A stretch of DNA of 45,513 bases from Coemansia sp. RSA 1804 (GCA_027578815.1 JANBTH010000048.1:1-45513); one strand, 5' to 3'. Shown: positions 1 to 10,469, counted from the first letter of the stretch. The notes: generated by a model from the sequence alone, not told the origin. Numbers and translations: made by a program.

Positions 1-240
1 CCTGGCCGGAAACTTGCTCTCTACGAGATCATGTCAATTCTGGCCAACCTGCTCAAGGACTACGATTTCGAGCTGCCGAAAAACGCGCTTTTCCGTCCAG
101 ACAGGGTTGATAAACACGGATATCCAATTGCCATGCCACGCACGCATAACCCGGTTGTCATGCCAAAGTATCCTGAAAGAGATTGCCTGGTTGTCATTCG
201 ACATGCACCCGAGTCGTCCTTTAAAGAAATATCCGGCTGA
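1..240 (+). CDS. Cytochrome P450, C-terminal fragment (5' part outside window)
   Basis: Frame 1 is open from the first base and ends at TGA 238-240. It starts at the PGR that follows the haem-ligand cysteine of P450s, so nearly the whole enzyme lies off the left edge and the cysteine itself is not visible. The 79 visible residues align without gaps to the end of the complete P450 at 2546-4162, sharing blocks such as LKDYDFELP, MPRTH and PERDC. The two are therefore tandem duplicates in the same orientation, separated by about 2.3 kb of noncoding DNA. As a P450 it would be a haem monooxygenase, usually ER-anchored in fungi; the substrate cannot be inferred. The internal ATG at 31 is not a real start. 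Confidence 0.88.
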   Translation, partial: PGRKLALYEIMSILANLLKDYDFELPKNALFRPDRVDKHGYPIAMPRTHNPVVMPKYPERDCLVVIRHAPESSFKEISG

Positions 241-2545
241 GCTCATCCTCTTTCCGTTCTCCCCACTTATCTCTATTTTTATTTTTATTCTTACATTTTC
301 AGTTTCTTTGCTTTCTTATCTTTTTTCTTTATCCAGCGTATTTAATCAACAGACTAACCATTAATAGCACTAACTGAGAGAAAAGCAGAATGGAAAAGAT
401 ACGTACATACACACATGGTGGTATTTTCCGTCTCATAAAACAATTGCATGGTTTTTTCCGATATTGCCTGCAAAGGCACAGAAACACGGGACAATGCAAC
501 ACCTGCAGCATCAGTTGTTCACTTTTTTTATTGCTCTCTCTCTTACATGTATTAAAAAAGGACATGAACAAACTGGCAAACAATGAAAGGAGAAATTGCC
601 ATACAGACAAGGAGAGTTTGAAACGTGTCAGCAACGCCTAAAGAAAAATTTATACAATAAACGGAACCCAAGAAAATATTTTTCTTTTAGACAAGGGTCT
701 ATTGCATTCAGGTTAGGAAAGAAAAAATTAGACATGACTATCATTTGTTTATATCCATGTCACATTCACGTTCAATTGCACATCGTATGACAATTCAATT
801 CTTTATTTTATGTTTTCGTTTATTGTTTCAATTATGAAGGACTTATTGATGTGTCATGTGGGTAGTGCTTGTTTTTTTATTTATTTATTCATGTTTTTTC
901 TTTGAACAGGTGAAAACATTAGATAGGAAGCTCAGCAAAAAAGGAAAACAAATAAATTACAGCCCAGCAAAATCCGCTGAATCTGATTAGCATTAGCAAA
1001 AGCAAGTAATCATAATCATAATAACAATAATCCACAAAAATCCAATGATTGCAGATTAAAGCTTCTAAAAAGAAGCATCCAACGACAATCCTTTTGTAGA
1101 AATCAATAAACAGGTTATTAGCTGTTGTATTGAGAAGTAGGATTTCTCAGAATTAAAACCCAGGGATGCGCTGAATTGGCAATATCCTAAACTCAATGAA
1201 GATAAAACATACGCAATATAACGAACATGTCGAACCATCTCATTTATCTACATCGTTTTAAGAATGTATGAAGAATTTAATTTAACAAAATCCAGGCGTT
1301 TTCATCTTTGCCCGCTAATGGCAAAAATAAAAAGGAATTAGAAATTGTATTATTATTGTTGCACAAATGATTTCAAGCAAAACAAAAAAGTATATACAAA
1401 AATTGACAGCATCGAGGATTTTACTTGGCCATACACCGCAAACAATGCAGATCGCAACCCCACACGAGGTTGTCAGAGTGTTCGGAGTACAAATAATAGC
1501 ATTAATGAGCTGGGTACGGATTACGGAAAAAAGCAATGAAGAGAGCAAATCCTGCCATCGTACTACACTTTCAAAAAATAATAACATAAAAAACAAAAAA
1601 TTCAGAATAGAACAACAATACCACGCTGTTGATGCTCTCCTATTGATTTTTATTTGGGTCTTGGTTGAAGGGATTTACAGAGTGAAAAGCATGCACATAT
1701 GTTGCATGTAATGTAACACAAATTGAGGGAGTAAGAAGAAAATCCCAACCAGAAAAGCTTTTTCTGGATCCCAATTTTCTTTTTCTGGTCAGTATGGCTC
1801 ATATATTAACATGCATGGCTTTATTTTATTTTCAAAATGTTGAATTTAAAGATCAAGAAAAAAGGGGGGGGAAATAGAGGGGAGAGGAGAGAGGACAAGG
1901 CATAAAATATCCTTTACTCCTTTAGGTAAATCCTTTTTTTTCAGCGTTTTTGTCGCCATCCATTATTTTGTGTTGTTGCAGCAGTTGCTCGTGTTGCTCA
2001 TGTTGACATTATTAGCTGCTGTCGTCGAACGATGTCATGGTTTCACAAAGCAAATGCATGTGTATAGGGGATCAGCAACATTTTTTTGTTAATCACCGCG
2101 GAGAGTGGAGAGTGAAGAGTGGTTGAGTGGGTGTTTGAATAAATTGCAATATAGGGCGCAGAGTCACAACATTTGCAAGTACAAAAATAAGAATCTGCAT
2201 TTCTATTGCAACAGAGCTTTTACTCTAGTCGCCTGTTGAAAGTTAGTTCCAAAAAAGAAAGAGTGTTTGGTCAATTTGTGCTACCTATCATCCAGGTGGG
2301 TAAATGAAACGATATATATAGCATGTCGGCCGCCCTCTATCGCCTTCTAATGAGATTGAAAGAGAGTATTTTTTCGTATTACGACAAAAGTAAATAAATA
2401 TTATTTGGAGTGGCTATCTATACCGTTTATTTTTGTTTTATGCTTTTTTTTTTTTTTTAAAAATCTCTATATTTCAATTCATTTAAAAAACTTGTCTTGA
2501 CAAAACCAGGCAACAAGCACCTCGTATTATTTTTATTTTCTAGAT
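241..2545. other. Intergenic, about 2.3 kb, between the two P450 genes
   Basis: AT-rich spacer. It holds a purine-rich run near 1860-1900, a TATATATA-type stretch at 2312-2320 about 225 bp before the next P450 start, and a run of 15 T at 2444-2458. The longest frame (ATG 1367 to 1711, 114 residues) has no recognisable domain and is not called as a gene. No RNA gene or transposon ends were recognised. Confidence 0.5.
2444..2458. repeat. Poly(T) tract upstream of the P450
   Basis: A run of 15 T about 90 bp upstream of the P450 ATG. Such tracts commonly lie in nucleosome-depleted fungal promoters; function here is inference. Confidence 0.5.
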
Positions 2546-4162
2546 ATGGCGGTTGTAAGCACGCTCATACAAACTAGTCTGGTATGGACAACCAGGATAC
2601 TGTCAGGAAACAACTACTTGAGTCTAAAGATAGCGGCAGCATGCTATGTGGCATACAAGGTATGGCGTGTAATGTACTTGCTGTACTTTGCACCGCTGAG
2701 CAAAATACCGGGAAGCAAGATATGCAAGGTATCAAAGTACAAGAGCCAGTACCACACGTTTTTCGGGCAGCTGCCATACACATGCGAGGACTACTACTAC
2801 AGATACGGCGACATCTGCGTGATGGGGCCCCGGGCGGTGATGATAAGCAATCCGACGGACTGTAAAATGGTGCTTGGGACGCACAAGTTCCCCAAGAACA
2901 ACGCGTACCGGGGGCTTGGGGTGATAACGGAGACGATGTTTTCGACACAGTCGGGCGAGTTTTCGCATATGCGGAGACGGCAGGTGGGCCACGCCTTCAA
3001 CCACGCCTACGTGGGCGCGATGGAGCCCACAATTATCGAGTGCGGAATCGAGGCGATTCGGCGCAAGTGGGACGCCTGTATCGACGCCTCGCCAAGCGGA
3101 AAGGAGGCAACCGTCCCCTACGCGCTGCACTTCTCGCTGGCCTCGTTTGACATAATTGGGGCGCTGGCTTACGGCGAGCGGTTCCACGCGCTCAGGGACA
3201 ACACCAGCAAGGTGGTTGACTGGGTCACCAAGTTCAGCGCGCTTGGACTGCTGCGCTCGGTGTTCAAGAGCACCAACTGGTTCCCGCTCAGTCTCGTTGT
3301 GCGGCCGCTTGAGAAAAGCAGAGACGAGTTTGCAGCCTTTGGAAACGCCGCCGCCGACCGCAGGCGCGAGCTGCTGAAGAGCGGGTTGCTTGCAGAGAAG
3401 CCCAAGGATCTGCTCCAGGCCCTGATTGATGCCGAGGACCCTGAGTCACGCGTGCGCATGACGCAGATCCAGATCACGGCCGAGAACATCGGCTTCCTGA
3501 TTGGCGGAACCGACACCTCGTCGCAGACGCTGTGCTGGACCCTTCACTACATGCTTCTGTATCCCGACGTCTACAGCCGCGCAGTGGAGGAAGTGCGTGG
3601 CAGGTTTTCCCGCTCGCACACGATCACGTATACGGAGGCCAAGGCTAGTCTGCCGTATATCGACGCAATCATCTTCGAGTCGATGCGGATCCGCTCTGTG
3701 TCGGGCGTGTTTCTGCCGCGGATGGTGCCGGAGGAAGGAGCCACGATCCAGGGCCACTTTCTGCCGCGCGGCACGCAGGTGCTGGTCAACATTGCCGGCG
3801 CACACAAGCATGCCGAGACCTGGGACGAGCCGCGGCTGTTCAATCCGGACCGCTTCCTCGGCGACGGCGAGAAGCTCAAGCAGAACGTGCTGACATTCAG
3901 CGCTGGCGTCAGGATCTGTCCCGGCAGAAACATCGCGCAGTACGAGATGATGACGATTTTTGCTAATATTCTCAAGGACTACGACTTTGAGCTGCCTGCT
4001 GACTCTCTGTTTGGCCCCGACAGACTCGACAAATATGGATACCCCGAGGAGATGCCGCGCACCCACGGGCTCACTGTTTTCCCCAAGAAGCCCGAGCGCG
4101 ACTGTCAAGTTATTATTAGACGCGCCGCTGAATCTTCATTTGTCAGTGCCGGCTCGTCCTGA
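2546..4162 (+). CDS. Cytochrome P450 monooxygenase
   Basis: A 538-residue single-exon P450. The N-terminus (about residues 25-48) is hydrophobic and fits an ER membrane anchor, followed by a short proline/glycine hinge (LSKIPGSK). The I-helix oxygen-activation motif reads GGTDTSSQT near 320-328. The K-helix ExxR is ESMR at 378-381. The haem loop FSAGVRICPG at 451-460 fits FxxGxRxCxG, with Cys458 as the iron ligand. Length and motif order are those of a complete microsomal fungal P450. The start is the first ATG of the frame and gives the membrane anchor. It is a tandem paralog of the P450 cut by the left edge and converges on the site-2 protease gene. The substrate is unknown and I do not assign a CYP family. 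Confidence 0.95.
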   Translation: MAVVSTLIQTSLVWTTRILSGNNYLSLKIAAACYVAYKVWRVMYLLYFAPLSKIPGSKICKVSKYKSQYHTFFGQLPYTCEDYYYRYGDICVMGPRAVMISNPTDCKMVLGTHKFPKNNAYRGLGVITETMFSTQSGEFSHMRRRQVGHAFNHAYVGAMEPTIIECGIEAIRRKWDACIDASPSGKEATVPYALHFSLASFDIIGALAYGERFHALRDNTSKVVDWVTKFSALGLLRSVFKSTNWFPLSLVVRPLEKSRDEFAAFGNAAADRRRELLKSGLLAEKPKDLLQALIDAEDPESRVRMTQIQITAENIGFLIGGTDTSSQTLCWTLHYMLLYPDVYSRAVEEVRGRFSRSHTITYTEAKASLPYIDAIIFESMRIRSVSGVFLPRMVPEEGATIQGHFLPRGTQVLVNIAGAHKHAETWDEPRLFNPDRFLGDGEKLKQNVLTFSAGVRICPGRNIAQYEMMTIFANILKDYDFELPADSLFGPDRLDKYGYPEEMPRTHGLTVFPKKPERDCQVIIRRAAESSFVSAGSS

Positions 4163-4400
4163 GCAGAGCACCAATCTCTGTCTGCTCTCCTCTTGGACAA
4201 CCGGCTCCTTTGCACATTACTTACCATTCATCTATCGTTGTTATATCCAATCTTACTAGTTATATATCTGCGTATTATTCAATTAAAACCTCATCATTTT
4301 TATCCCACGAACCTTTAAAAAAATAACTAAATTCTCTACATACATCCAGCACCTGTTTTCTTTATACACAATTTGACTGACATTTCGACCATCGTAAGGT

Positions 4401-6317
4401 TTAGCACACCAGCAGGACAACAATGGATCCGATGACACACCATGCAAGCAGCGCGGTGGACAGCGCCGTGACAGTCCGATGGACGCGCAGCGCAGCGCCA
4501 GACAAGATGCTTTTGTCCTCAGCGGAAGGAGAGTCTCGAAGGCTGGAACCATCTGCGGGACACTTGTGGCTCTGGCTTCGTTTCCGCCGACGGATGCGGG
4601 AGACAGACATCACCAGAAGCAGCCGCAGCACGTGGTCGCCGTCCAGATGCCAGGCAGGAACAGAGTTGAGCAGCGCAAAGGCCATGGAGAACGAGAGCGT
4701 GTACTGGATCGAGGTCTCGCACCACGCAGGCAGGCGGCTGAGAAGGCGCAGAACGAGGTTGCGCACACCAGCGCCAGCATCAGCATCAGCATCAGCATCA
4801 GCGCTTCCATCTGCCGCCTCTGGCAGAAGCGGAGGCACAAGCGCGCTGACCTGCACCTGCAGCCAGAGATCGCGGAGCGAGCCGACGTAGATGGCCATAG
4901 CACGGTCCTGCGACAGCAGATCTCTGTAGTACACACGCGCAACACGGCCGGCGCGGAACGGCGACCTCGGGGTCACGCACACACTATCATTACTGCTGCT
5001 GCTGCTGCTGCTGCTACCGCAGTCGGCATTGCGCACGCACCGCATCGCGCCCGAGCGCTGGAGCACGCTGCCCAGCTCAAAGCACATAGCCGGCGGCGGC
5101 AATTGCACTGCTGCTGCGCTCTGCCTGTCGGCGGCCGCATGCCGCTCAAAGCAGAAGACGCCTGAATCGGGGCTCTCGCCCAGCGGGAACCGCGACGACA
5201 TCTCGCAGCACAGCCCGTCGTCGACGTTTTCGTCCGTGCGCGCGCAGAACCCGCGGCCCGCGGTCTCGCTGTTATGCGCGGTGGCCGTCAGCACGTGCGT
5301 CCACTTCTGAACCGCCGACCCCGCGACGACAGCATCTGCAGGGGCGTGCGGAGAAGACCACCACCGCCAAGGCCCTGCAGGGCGGTCCGCCAGCGCGACG
5401 TCATCGATGCGGTACACCACGCTGCGCAGCGGAAGCAGCGTGCCGGCCAGCGGCGAGTGGCGCGCAACGTCAACCACGGCAACACCGTCTGGCACGGCGG
5501 CCCAGCCGGCGGCCAGCAGCAGGAACCGCAGGGCTCCGGCGCCCACCAGCGCCCACGCAGCAGCGCCAACCACGGCGTTGTGCCACACGCCGGCGCACGC
5601 CACGCCCAGCTGCGCACGCAGCGAGCGGGTCGCCAACTTTGCGCGCTCCACGTCGACGAATGCGCCGGGATACACACCCAGAACAAACACGCCGATCCTG
5701 CGCACACGCACCCGTGCCACACATGCTGCTGCCACGGCGTGGCCCATCTCGTGCACCACCGCACATGCGCCCAGCGCAACCGCGTAGTGCGCCAGGTGTG
5801 CGGCTGGCAGCGTGACGCCCGGGATAACCGGCCGTAATAATAGCGGGGCGTTGGAACTATCAATAGCCGCTGCTGCTAGATCTGGCTGCTCGTCAGCGGG
5901 TGCCACGATCCGGGTTCCGCCGCCAATCCCAATGCGCGCACCCAGCAGCAACGCAATCTGCGCACCGGCAATTGCTAGCGCGCCAAGACTGAGGAGCATC
6001 AATGTCGCGGTGCAGTAGATGCCGGCTGCGTAGAAGCGACTGAGAGTCGTATTTGTTTCTGCATCGGCTACGTCCCGCACAGCCGCCCACCTCGTTGCGC
6101 GCGTGAAAATGCGCACATGCAGCGCCGACACAAGCTCGGCCTCTACCAGCGGCGCCGGCAGCTGCTTATGCTTCTGATTTTGATTTTGATTCTGATCTTT
6201 CTTTGCATAGCGCCAGCGTATCCAGAACACGGCGTTGATCAGCATCCACGAGGCCACAAGATACAGAACTGCGCTGGCTGAAATCTGCTGCTGCTGTTGC
6301 TGCATGCCACCGCCCAT
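4401..6317 (-). CDS. Site-2 protease (MBTPS2-type, peptidase M50)
   Basis: A 638-residue multispanning zinc metalloprotease of the S2P family, which cleaves membrane-tethered transcription factors such as SREBP inside the bilayer. The zinc motif is HEMGH at 189-193 inside a hydrophobic segment. The second metal-binding motif is NSVPxxxLDG at 551-560, with Asp559 as third ligand. A PDZ-like segment (about 277-312, VVDVARHSPLAG followed by VVYRIDDVAL) lies between them, then a cysteine-rich region (about 358-447) with a run of eight serines at 435-442. This order (HExxH, PDZ, Cys/Ser-rich, LDG) matches the animal-type enzyme rather than bacterial RseP. An Asp-Ala dipeptide repeat lies at 506-514. 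At 638 residues it is longer than human S2P (519). The start is the first ATG, before a poly-Gln stretch; the fifth codon is also ATG. Confidence 0.93.
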   Translation of the reverse strand: MGGGMQQQQQQISASAVLYLVASWMLINAVFWIRWRYAKKDQNQNQNQKHKQLPAPLVEAELVSALHVRIFTRATRWAAVRDVADAETNTTLSRFYAAGIYCTATLMLLSLGALAIAGAQIALLLGARIGIGGGTRIVAPADEQPDLAAAAIDSSNAPLLLRPVIPGVTLPAAHLAHYAVALGACAVVHEMGHAVAAACVARVRVRRIGVFVLGVYPGAFVDVERAKLATRSLRAQLGVACAGVWHNAVVGAAAWALVGAGALRFLLLAAGWAAVPDGVAVVDVARHSPLAGTLLPLRSVVYRIDDVALADRPAGPWRWWSSPHAPADAVVAGSAVQKWTHVLTATAHNSETAGRGFCARTDENVDDGLCCEMSSRFPLGESPDSGVFCFERHAAADRQSAAAVQLPPPAMCFELGSVLQRSGAMRCVRNADCGSSSSSSSSNDSVCVTPRSPFRAGRVARVYYRDLLSQDRAMAIYVGSLRDLWLQVQVSALVPPLLPEAADGSADADADADAGAGVRNLVLRLLSRLPAWCETSIQYTLSFSMAFALLNSVPAWHLDGDHVLRLLLVMSVSRIRRRKRSQSHKCPADGSSLRDSPSAEDKSILSGAALRVHRTVTALSTALLAWCVIGSIVVLLVC

Positions 6318-6765
6318 CCCCTTTGGAGTAGTTGTTGTAGTCGTCGTCGTCGTTTCTGCGTCCAGTGCTGCAGCCTAGGCTGGTTCCGTCGGAATGGGGT
6401 TTGTATCTTGTTTCACTCTGCTAGTAGAGAACGGCCGGCCAATGCAACGAGAATCAGAATAAATTAGTAGTAATAGTAGTGGTACTAATTACAAGTGCGG
6501 AATGTATGTGTGTGTTTATGAATGACAGAAATATGCTAATTAATGCGGCGAGGGTGAGGAGAAGAAAGCAAAAGAGAAAATAGGCGCCGCTGTTTTTTTA
6601 CCTCCAGCCCTTGCATCTCTAATTAGGCGATCAGAAGTCTGGCCAGCAAAAGCAGTAATCGAGAAATCGCCAGCAGAAGCTAATCAAATTGGACCATGAT
6701 TATCACGTGAAACAACGTAAAAAGTATATAGTAGAAACTAAGCAAACGAACCATCCACAAAAAAA
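6318..6765. other. Spacer upstream of the site-2 protease, downstream of the SDR
   Basis: 448 bp between two minus-strand genes, so it should hold the promoter of the site-2 protease and the 3' end of the SDR mRNA. It contains a GGCCGGCC palindrome at 6433-6440 overlapping a CCAAT at 6439-6443, and an E-box at 6703-6710. Confidence 0.5.
6703..6710. promoter_or_regulatory. Palindromic E-box TCACGTGA
   Basis: A perfect 8-bp palindrome containing CACGTG, about 390 bp upstream of the site-2 protease start and about 55 bp beyond the SDR stop. CACGTG is bound by bHLH factors, including the SREBP class that S2P activates. Site use is inference. Confidence 0.35.
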
Positions 6766-7965
6766 CTACACAGACGATGATGATGATGAAGATGTCGCGG
6801 CGGCGTTAATGCTTTGCAGCAGCGTCGGCGCATGCGTGTTGGTTGCGATGAGAATGTCGGTGAAGCAGCAGAGCCGGTCCTGGGCGGCAACATCCAGGGC
6901 GTCGGGATGCGTGGCAGCCGGCAGCTCGCGCGCGTAGTAGCCGCCGGACTTTCCGTCGAGCTCGGGCGACAGCGCCAGATACACCGACGTCACGGCGCCG
7001 GCGCGCTGGTCGAGCCACAGCCAGCGGCGCAAGAAGCCGTCAACGCCAGGCAGCATAGTAAACAGCACATTGCGGTACAGGCTGGTGGCAACAATGCCCG
7101 GATGGAACGCATTGACGGTGACGCCGCTGCCGTCCAGCCGTCTGGCCAGCGCGCGCGCAAACACCAGGAGCGCAAGCTTGCTGGTCGCGTAGTTGGCAAA
7201 CCGGCCGAACCGCCAGACGTCGGTGACGCGCGTGTAGTCGATTTCGTGCACCATGCAGGCGGCCACCGACGCGGCAACCGTGATGCGCGCGCGCCCGGCC
7301 CGCCGCAGCGCCGGCTCCAGTCGGTTGGCCAGCACGTAGTGGCCGACAAAGTTGGTGCCAAACTGCGCTTCCAGCCCATCGTACGTCGTGTCGTAATGGC
7401 TGAAGGCCGTGCCTGCGTTGCATACCAGCACATGCACGCGCCCGTACAGTCGCTCGACTTCGCCGGCAAACCGCTCGATTGACGCAAACGATGCCAGATC
7501 CAGCTCCATCAGCCGGAACGCGCTGCCGTCGCGCAGTCCCGTGCTGTTCTCGAGAGCGCTCAGCGCGTTTTGCCCGCGCTTGGAGTTGCGGCACGCCAGG
7601 ATTGTTGTGAATCCCGCCAGCCCCAGCGCTCGCGCTGTCTCCATTCCGATCCCGCCGTTTGCTCCCGTGACAATCGCCACTCTTGTGCCAGCAGCAGCAG
7701 TTTTTGTTTTTCCATCTTCTGTTTTTTTGTCTTGCTCTTGGCTCCCCTGCCGCTCCTCGTGCTGCTGCCGGTGCTCGCGGATGTATGTGTTGATTTTGCC
7801 GTCTGCATCCGCTTCGCTGCTGACCATTCTGTGCAGCACGCAGTACACCGTCTCCCAGAACCCAAGCGCAATGACTATGACAAAGCTTGGAAGCCACAGC
7901 GCTCGATGCATCCTGAGTGCCAGTCCCTCGGCTCTGTCAATAGCTAAGCCTAGCCTGCCTCCCAT
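6766..7965 (-). CDS. Membrane-anchored short-chain dehydrogenase/reductase (retinol dehydrogenase-like)
   Basis: A 399-residue single-exon SDR. The N-terminus carries a hydrophobic segment (about 24-45) that should anchor it in a membrane, then a polar Gln/Glu/Lys-rich linker (about 50-92). The Rossmann fold follows: nucleotide-binding TGANGGIG at 100-107, NAG at 183-185, a candidate catalytic serine at 233, and the YxxxK pair Tyr259/Lys263 (YATSK). The DLA segment after beta-4 and the arginines after the Rossmann motif suggest NADP(H) use. The layout resembles retinol dehydrogenase/WWOX/DHRS-type enzymes acting on lipophilic alcohols or ketones at the ER or lipid droplets; the actual substrate is unknown. 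The C-terminus ends in a low-complexity Thr/Ser run. The start is the first ATG and gives the membrane anchor. Confidence 0.9.
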   Translation of the reverse strand: MGGRLGLAIDRAEGLALRMHRALWLPSFVIVIALGFWETVYCVLHRMVSSEADADGKINTYIREHRQQHEERQGSQEQDKKTEDGKTKTAAAGTRVAIVTGANGGIGMETARALGLAGFTTILACRNSKRGQNALSALENSTGLRDGSAFRLMELDLASFASIERFAGEVERLYGRVHVLVCNAGTAFSHYDTTYDGLEAQFGTNFVGHYVLANRLEPALRRAGRARITVAASVAACMVHEIDYTRVTDVWRFGRFANYATSKLALLVFARALARRLDGSGVTVNAFHPGIVATSLYRNVLFTMLPGVDGFLRRWLWLDQRAGAVTSVYLALSPELDGKSGGYYARELPAATHPDALDVAAQDRLCCFTDILIATNTHAPTLLQSINAAATSSSSSSSV

Positions 7966-8534
7966 TTTATCTATTTATTGCAAGTGTGAAGGACGGATGT
8001 GCGCGGTGTTTGATTGACTACAAAAAGTACAGCAAACGGTCTGGGATTAATCAACTCCAAATATGAGAAGTATATAATTTTTTGTTAACGGGATAATGGA
8101 TAAATAAAGACAAAATGTAGAAAATAAGAAGGAAAAATACCTCTCGCCCCACCTCGTCTGTCTGTCTCTTGAAAGAAAAACTATATACTTCAAATGTCAT
8201 ATGTCCTGTGTCTTGCACCGTGCTCTGTATATTGCTGCAAGCCATACGAGTGTCTACTTTTGTTTGATATTGAACAACTACTGCAAATAGCAAAATTCAG
8301 CAGACGTTGAATGCAAATAAAAAATAGGGGAAAACAAGTAACTCAATGGGAACAAGGCGATATTTTTACTCCACTGATGTTGCAATAAAACAAGATATTA
8401 CTACCTCTGAAAGAAAAAACCATAGATCGGAAGATAGAAAAATATCTGCTACCAGTAACAAGTACCTCAAGCCGTGTACTGCTGCTCTTGTCCATCTTCT
8501 TATTTTACTTGATTCCCATCTGCATGTATCTAGT
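7966..8534. other. Intergenic spacer, SDR promoter side
   Basis: AT-rich 569 bp upstream of the SDR and beyond the 3' end of the first F-box-like gene. Only short frames without recognisable domains are present; I see no RNA gene or repeat. Confidence 0.45.
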
Positions 8535-10169
8535 TCAGTTCTTCAGTACGACTTTTGATCCAGGCAGCAGTTTTTTAAGGTATCTTTCCATTCTGCGTCT
8601 CTCCTCAGCCAGCAAGTCGCTTTCTGTTGCAAACCTAAGCTCGCGTAACCCTGTTTGTGGTAGTGGATTGACATTTGGTGTGCTTGTGAATACCCGAGAA
8701 ACTATCGTATTGTTTGATCTGTAGAGCAGGTCGTCAATGTCAAGCACTTTTAAGCAAGAGAGCCGTTGAACCAGTGTTTTTAACTTTGATACGCTTATTG
8801 GGCCGTAAATATAGAGCTCGTCCAGTGAGTTCCAATTTACATTTTCATAGCCAAGCTCATTGTAGTTGTTCCAGATCTTTGCCTTGGAATAATCTGCTAT
8901 ATTTCCAATGCAAAGTATATCGTTCATGAATAAATCGCTGTCAACTGACACTTCGTACTCGTCATCGTAAACGTCTTGGTCAACGGCTTCAAATTTTCCA
9001 TTCCTGTCATACGCGTGCTTTAGGAACACATTTCTAACAGGGTCAATACACAGGTTTTGATAGCACAGCACTGCATCGTTCAGCTCCAGTTTCACGTCTC
9101 GGATGGCTGACACGCCGTATATTGACGCCAGCAATATGTTTGTAAAGGGGCTTACTGTGGCCTCTAATGTTTTGAGCTTGGGTGCAAATGCTTTATACTC
9201 ATGGAGGCGCTCGAATTTGCTGGAATCAACATAATCGGCTCTCGCGTTATAATCATTCTTTCCTTTAATACGCAACCACGCCAGGTTATCAAAATGCAGG
9301 CTAGTTGACTCGTTCTTGCCTTTAAGCAGATTCCAGCCGGCAGAATACTCGTTAAGATGCAGATCCAGAACAGTCAGGTTCTCCACGCATATGTGTGGCA
9401 TACGGTTTGGACGATCAAAAGCGTTGACCAACGCAACCTGGGTTAGACTGCTTGAGGACTCTTGCGTTTCCTCAAGTGCCATCTGCGGACAAAGTAATCC
9501 GGTTAGTTGGCCAGCGTACCCGCTGACCAGGTGTTTGGCAAACACGGAAAACACCGGTGCGCCGAGGTCTGCTTGCCACTCAATGTACCGGACCGAGGGA
9601 ACGAGCTTTGCAAACACGCTGGCTATCTTGCACGCAGATGCCATGCTGGCGGAGTGCCTGATCCACGAGCTATCTGTTTGGATAAAGTCAACAAAAAGCT
9701 CCAGTCTTCTCACATTGCCAAGCAGACCGCTATGCACGCCAAGCTTCTCGACAATCCCCTGAAGACTAAACACCGGGTTCAAGGGCGACTGGATGTATAT
9801 CTGCATATCTCTAGGACCGCAGTCGTCTTTCTTAGTGCTAGGGTAACCAGACAGGTGGAAAATATCCAGGTTTGACTGTGCGGTCCATTCTGTTCTGTAT
9901 ATGCTGTCCAGCTCGTCAGAGTCACGGCCACCCGCTTCCCTGTCAGCTGTGAAATTGTATTTCTTGGCAGAGATACACGAAACAAAACACGTTCTGTGAA
10001 CACTGGCGTGCCCCAGCTCTCTCCACATCTTGCAGACCGCCAGGAGCGCAAGCTTGTACTTCCATTTTTGCACATTGTAATGTACTGCTGGTCTCCCCCT
10101 GGCCTGGTAATTGCATGTCCAATATAGCATATTGGATATAATTGAACTTGGAAGCTTGTTAATGTGCAT
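8535..10169 (-). CDS. F-box-like protein, copy A
   Basis: A 544-residue single-exon protein of a divergent fungal F-box-like family. The first about 40 residues resemble an F-box (LPSSIISNMLYWTC, then LALLAVCKMWRELGHASVHR), which in F-box proteins binds Skp1 of an SCF ubiquitin ligase. The rest has irregular leucine-rich, LRR-like repeats (LTVLDLHLNE, LDELYIYGP, LKVLDIDDLL) that could recognise a target. It is paralogous over its whole length to the 558-residue protein at 10470-12146 in the same orientation; the C-termini share LKKLLPG/LQKLLPG. The start is the first ATG, at the same place relative to the F-box as in the paralog. The target is unknown. F-box assignment is by motif reading only. 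Confidence 0.82.
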   Translation of the reverse strand: MHINKLPSSIISNMLYWTCNYQARGRPAVHYNVQKWKYKLALLAVCKMWRELGHASVHRTCFVSCISAKKYNFTADREAGGRDSDELDSIYRTEWTAQSNLDIFHLSGYPSTKKDDCGPRDMQIYIQSPLNPVFSLQGIVEKLGVHSGLLGNVRRLELFVDFIQTDSSWIRHSASMASACKIASVFAKLVPSVRYIEWQADLGAPVFSVFAKHLVSGYAGQLTGLLCPQMALEETQESSSSLTQVALVNAFDRPNRMPHICVENLTVLDLHLNEYSAGWNLLKGKNESTSLHFDNLAWLRIKGKNDYNARADYVDSSKFERLHEYKAFAPKLKTLEATVSPFTNILLASIYGVSAIRDVKLELNDAVLCYQNLCIDPVRNVFLKHAYDRNGKFEAVDQDVYDDEYEVSVDSDLFMNDILCIGNIADYSKAKIWNNYNELGYENVNWNSLDELYIYGPISVSKLKTLVQRLSCLKVLDIDDLLYRSNNTIVSRVFTSTPNVNPLPQTGLRELRFATESDLLAEERRRMERYLKKLLPGSKVVLKN

Positions 10170-10469
10170 ATTTTTGATGTTGTTGTAAAAAAAAGTGCCA
10201 GTATATAGAATGAAAAAGTATGAAAGTTAAATTACAACGGAATACAACAGACGATATTCTCGAGATTGTATAACGATGCTTGATGTACAAGTTGATAATG
10301 GCAAACCCCTTTAGTCTTCCGTCTTTACAGAATGAACAGCGCGCGTGACAGATCTTCTTTATCTTTCATTTACATCTAAATAAAGCAATATCTGAACAAA
10401 TATTCACCAGTTTTCACTTGCTGACACTTGGCTCTGTTTTTCCATTTAAATATACAGGGGGGTGGCCAA
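10170..10469. promoter_or_regulatory. Spacer between the two F-box-like paralogs
   Basis: 300 bp AT-rich promoter region of copy A. On the minus strand a CTATATAC stretch lies near 10200-10210, about 35 bp upstream of the start codon of copy A, in the position of a TATA box. Confidence 0.4.

Noticed and set aside
1367..1711. A 114-codon frame in the P450 spacer
   Set aside because: Starts with ATG but shows no recognisable motif, no paralog in the window and no promoter context; plausible by chance in 2.3 kb.
4777..5020. ATCAGC and CTG trinucleotide-type repeats as independent repeats
   Set aside because: They are in frame inside the site-2 protease, coding the Asp-Ala run and the poly-Ser run, so they are annotated with that gene.
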